A stretch of 64,000 bases of DNA. Source: JAWKRB01 sp041389885. GTDB lineage: Bacteria; Myxococcota_A; Polyangia; Polyangiales; Ga0077539. The translations under genes and the position numbers were made by a program. Of this stretch, positions 61,665-64,000 are shown one piece after another (within the stretch, counting starts at the first letter, position 1; every line of letters starts with the position of its first letter). Where the stretch lies: NCBI GenBank assembly GCA_041389885.1, contig JAWKRB010000037.1:1-64000 (forward strand), in the 5' to 3' direction. The notes beneath the pieces were generated by a model, which had not been told where the DNA came from, searched no databases, and worked only from the letters and a program-made list of their open reading frames with translations.

Positions 61665-62207
61665 ATGCTCCGACGCCCTCACATCACCCTCTGCGCCGCG
61701 CTCCTCGGGTGCGCGTCGACGCGGCGCCCCGAGCCGCAACTCCCACGCGCCGTCGCGGCCCCGAGGTTCTCGCTGCGCTTTCTGCGAGGCGCCTGCCCCT
61801 TCGTCTACGCCTACGAGCCGTGGCTCGCGTGCGCCCGCGGCCTCGACCCCGCGCGGCCCCTCGTCGCCCTCGACGAGCGCGACGTGCGCGGCTACGAGGT
61901 GCGGGGCGCGCCGCGCTTCGAGGTCGCGATCACCCTCACCGACGACGCCGCGGCGCGGGTGCGGGCGGCGCGCGCAACGCTCTCTGAGGTCCCCGTGCTG
62001 GTGAGCCTCGACGGCCAGCTGCTCTACGCAGCGAGGGAGTACCTTCAGCAGGGCGCGGCGGCGATTCGCTTTCCGGTGATCCACCTCGACCGACTGAACG
62101 AGGGCGTGCTGCGCGTGCGCCCCGCGCTGATGCCCAGCGACGACCTGCGGGTGATCGACCGGCCCGAGCTGCGGGCGTTCTTTCGGGCGCTCGCCGTCGC
62201 CCGCTGA
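61665..62207 (+). CDS. hypothetical lipoprotein, 180 aa
   Basis: The leader LRRPHITLCAALLGC is a short lipoprotein signal with a lipobox ending at residue ~16. The mature part begins Arg/Pro-rich, then forms a beta-rich domain (FLRGACPFVYAYEPW, YEVRGAPRFEVAITLTDDAA, VLVSLDGQLLYAAREYL). Two Cys (CPF, LACARG) could pair. It lies 35 bp after the propeller gene and may share its transcript. No family was recognised. Confidence 0.65.
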   Translation: MLRRPHITLCAALLGCASTRRPEPQLPRAVAAPRFSLRFLRGACPFVYAYEPWLACARGLDPARPLVALDERDVRGYEVRGAPRFEVAITLTDDAAARVRAARATLSEVPVLVSLDGQLLYAAREYLQQGAAAIRFPVIHLDRLNEGVLRVRPALMPSDDLRVIDRPELRAFFRALAVAR

Positions 62208-62329
62208 GTGCGCCGCGGGGCGCTCGCCGCGCCCGATTCGCGAACTCCCGCGGTCGCGACCTCCGTGTCGCAGCCCGAAATGGCCCTGCGCGGCACGGGG
62301 GTTGCGGCCTCGGGGCGCAGCCACCCTCC

Positions 62330-63643
62330 ATGCGACGACGCCCCCCGACGACTCCCCTGCCGCGCCGCGCGCCGACGGCGTCCCGCCCCTCTGAGGAGCC
62401 GGCGCCCGCGCCGCCCGCTGAGGAGAAAGCACCCGCTCCTGGGGCGCTTCGCTCCGCGGAGTCGACGTCCGAGGGCACGCGGCGACGAATTCGTACGGCG
62501 GTGGCGGTGGTGGCGGCGGCGCTGGCCGCGTTCCTCTTGAGCCGTGACGGCAGCCGCGGCGCCGCGACCACGAGTCGTCGCCCCGAGGGCCCCTGGGGGA
62601 GGCTGGAGCGGATGCCGTTTCACCTCGAGCAGCCGCCTCGCTTTCTCACCCCGGACCTCTGCTACACCCAGCCGCCCGCGTGGGTGCTCCCTGGCTTCAC
62701 CCGCGAGCGGGTGCGCGAGCTCCTCGCGAGCGCCGACGGCAACGCGCGCGACTCCGCGGCGATGGTCCAGAGCGCGGTGTGCAACGCCGAGGGCTGCACG
62801 GTCACCCCGACGGCGAACTTCGGCCTCCAGCTGTCCACGACGGGGCGCGAGACGCTCTACCAGCAGATCGGGCGCTTCGAGGTGAACACGGGCTTCGCGT
62901 ACCCGTACAGCCAGCCCGTGGGCGAAGACCGCTGGAGCGACCTCGGCGACATCGTGGACCTCTCCCTCGTGCAGCGCCTCACCTGGCGCCGGGGAAACAC
63001 CGTGAACCTCTCCGACTCGCACCTGCTCTGCGCCGCGGCGCGCAACGACGAGGAGCGGCTGCGCATCGTCGAGGCCCTCACGCGTATGAGCGCGACGATG
63101 GTGTGGCTCGAGCTCGACCGCAGCTCCGACGTCGACGCGCTGGTGAGGTACTGGGGGCGCGGCAGCAGCGGGCGCGACCTCCGGCCGATTCTTCGCGCGC
63201 TCTCGCAGCGCAGCGGCGGCGGCAGGCTCGACGTGGTGCACCTGCTCCCGCCCTTCGTGCGCAGGCGGCTCAACACCTTCGCGCTCCCCGGCGATCCCCC
63301 CCGAGACTGCTACTGGACCGCGCTCCACTTCTTCTCCCTCAGCCAGCCCCTCGACGCCTTCGTGAACGGCGCCGGCGCCGAGGAGATCCTCAACCGCGAC
63401 TACGAGCAGGTCCCGATGACCTCGCTGACGCTGGGAGACGTGCTGCTCTTCGTGGTCCCTGGCGTGGGGCCGGTGCACGCCGCCAACCACGTCGCCGACG
63501 ACCTGGTGTTCACCAAGAACGGCGCGCACATGCGGCGCCCCTGGTCGCTGCTCACCCTCGACGAGGTGCGCGACCTCTACCCCGAGGCCACCGAGCTGCG
63601 GGCGTACCGCCTGCGCCAGCTCCCGACCGCGCCGCAGCTGTAG
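62330..63643 (+). CDS. membrane-anchored NlpC/P60-like (papain-fold) candidate, 437 aa
   Basis: A Pro/Ala-rich cytoplasmic N-tail (~50 residues) and one helix AVAVVAAALAAFLLSRD anchor the protein. The periplasmic part has Cys-containing strands (LCYTQPPAWVL, SAVCNAEGCTV). Its C-terminal domain contains RDCYWTALHFF, SLTLGDVLLFVV and VHAANHVADDLVFTKNG. Cys in a helix followed by GDVLLF and then a His strand is the order of NlpC/P60 hydrolases. Cell-wall or amide hydrolysis is possible, but similarity is weak. Confidence 0.65.
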   Translation: MRRRPPTTPLPRRAPTASRPSEEPAPAPPAEEKAPAPGALRSAESTSEGTRRRIRTAVAVVAAALAAFLLSRDGSRGAATTSRRPEGPWGRLERMPFHLEQPPRFLTPDLCYTQPPAWVLPGFTRERVRELLASADGNARDSAAMVQSAVCNAEGCTVTPTANFGLQLSTTGRETLYQQIGRFEVNTGFAYPYSQPVGEDRWSDLGDIVDLSLVQRLTWRRGNTVNLSDSHLLCAAARNDEERLRIVEALTRMSATMVWLELDRSSDVDALVRYWGRGSSGRDLRPILRALSQRSGGGRLDVVHLLPPFVRRRLNTFALPGDPPRDCYWTALHFFSLSQPLDAFVNGAGAEEILNRDYEQVPMTSLTLGDVLLFVVPGVGPVHAANHVADDLVFTKNGAHMRRPWSLLTLDEVRDLYPEATELRAYRLRQLPTAPQL

Positions 63644-63710
63644 CGCCCGACGCGACGTCGAATTCGCCGGGCGCGCTCGGGGCGCCGACCTGTAGTCTCC
63701 CGCGACCCCC

Positions 63711-64000
63711 ATGACCCGGCCCCCCGAGATCGACCCCGCCCGCAGCGCGTGGGTGGTGCGCCTGCACGTCGTCGTCGATGAGCTCGCCGCGCCCATCGCG
63801 CGCGCGCAGCCGGGCGCCCTCGCGTGCCGTGAGGGATGCGCCGGGTGCTGCGTCGACGGGCTCACCGTGTTCGAGGTCGAGGCCGAGCTCCTGCGGGAGC
63901 GCTACGCGTCGCTCCTCGCCGAGGGCGAACCCGCGCCCGCCGGGGCCTGCGCGATGCTCGACGCGAAGGGCGCGTGCCGGGTGTACGCGCACCGCCCGTA
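63711..64000 (+). CDS. YkgJ-family Cys-cluster protein, truncated by window end
   Basis: The first 96 residues are present. CREGCAGCC (~residues 43-51) and, later, CAMLDAKGACRVYAHRP match the YkgJ family, which binds zinc or iron through conserved Cys in the order CxxxCxxCC ... C ... CxxYxxRP. The ATG at 63711 follows an open spacer and gives the normal N-terminus. The remainder lies beyond the window. Metal chelation is the family property; the biological role is not known. Confidence 0.88.
   Translation, partial: MTRPPEIDPARSAWVVRLHVVVDELAAPIARAQPGALACREGCAGCCVDGLTVFEVEAELLRERYASLLAEGEPAPAGACAMLDAKGACRVYAHRP

Overview
The window comes from a very GC-rich genome, about 70% G+C by eye. It most resembles Myxococcota, probably a Sandaracinus-like member of the Polyangia. 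The evidence is secreted lipoproteins with Ala/Asp/Gly-rich linkers after the lipobox, Cys-Cys repeat tails, FG-GAP lipoproteins, beta-propeller hypotheticals, and start/stop overlaps (ATGA, GTGA, TGATG) inside operons. Placement is inference from gene content. No rRNA, tRNA or CRISPR array was recognised.

Layout. 0.3-2.2 kb: an outer-membrane barrel gene and a partner, both frame-disrupted. 2.2-3.1 kb: nested palindromic repeats. 3.2-4.1 kb: a hypothetical gene. 4.3-9.6 kb: a tight five-gene minus-strand operon encoding an XRE/ImmA-IrrE-type metallopeptidase, a papain-fold candidate, a small unknown, a KGG-type ParA-like ATPase and a second P-loop NTPase. It has a near-consensus promoter that appears leaderless. 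10.1-12.1 kb: a STAND-like/TPR protein. 12.9-19.0 kb: the DISARM core drmA-drmB-drmC with no methyltransferase nearby. Together 4.3-19 kb form a defence island, with repeats on its left edge and between its modules. 19.1-22.3 kb: an HlyD-FtsX/MacB-LolD type ABC exporter. 22.3-31.7 kb: housekeeping and accessory genes (Uma2, Rieske-flavodoxin fusion, malic enzyme, methyltransferase, acyl-CoA dehydrogenase-like, lipoproteins).

31.8-40.3 kb: a large c-heme/TolB/Cys-repeat lipoprotein, a PP2C phosphatase, an FtsH-like AAA+ protease with a small coupled partner, and an FG-GAP lipoprotein. Several of these carry frameshifts. 40.9-46.1 kb: small metabolic genes, an aldo-keto reductase with a divergent LysR regulator, and a TauE permease. 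46.2-50.8 kb: a phosphate-scavenging cluster (PhoD, porin, purple-acid-type phosphatase) preceded by a Pho-box-like direct repeat. 50.9-55.4 kb: an XRE regulator, small lipoproteins, an ECF sigma factor and a FecR-like anti-sigma factor. 55.4-59.0 kb: a heavily frame-disrupted minus-strand operon with a TPR/membrane protein, a small Cys-containing ORF, a radical SAM/SPASM-like enzyme and membrane proteins. 59.8-64 kb: a beta-propeller protein, two hypotheticals and a truncated YkgJ-type protein.

Two features stand out. First, at least two families of dispersed palindromic elements are present. One (P1) shows compensatory changes between copies. The other (P2) ends in CTAG that doubles as the TAG stop of neighbouring genes. 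Second, frameshifts are concentrated in a few blocks, which points to local sequence error or decay and should be resolved before those genes are interpreted.
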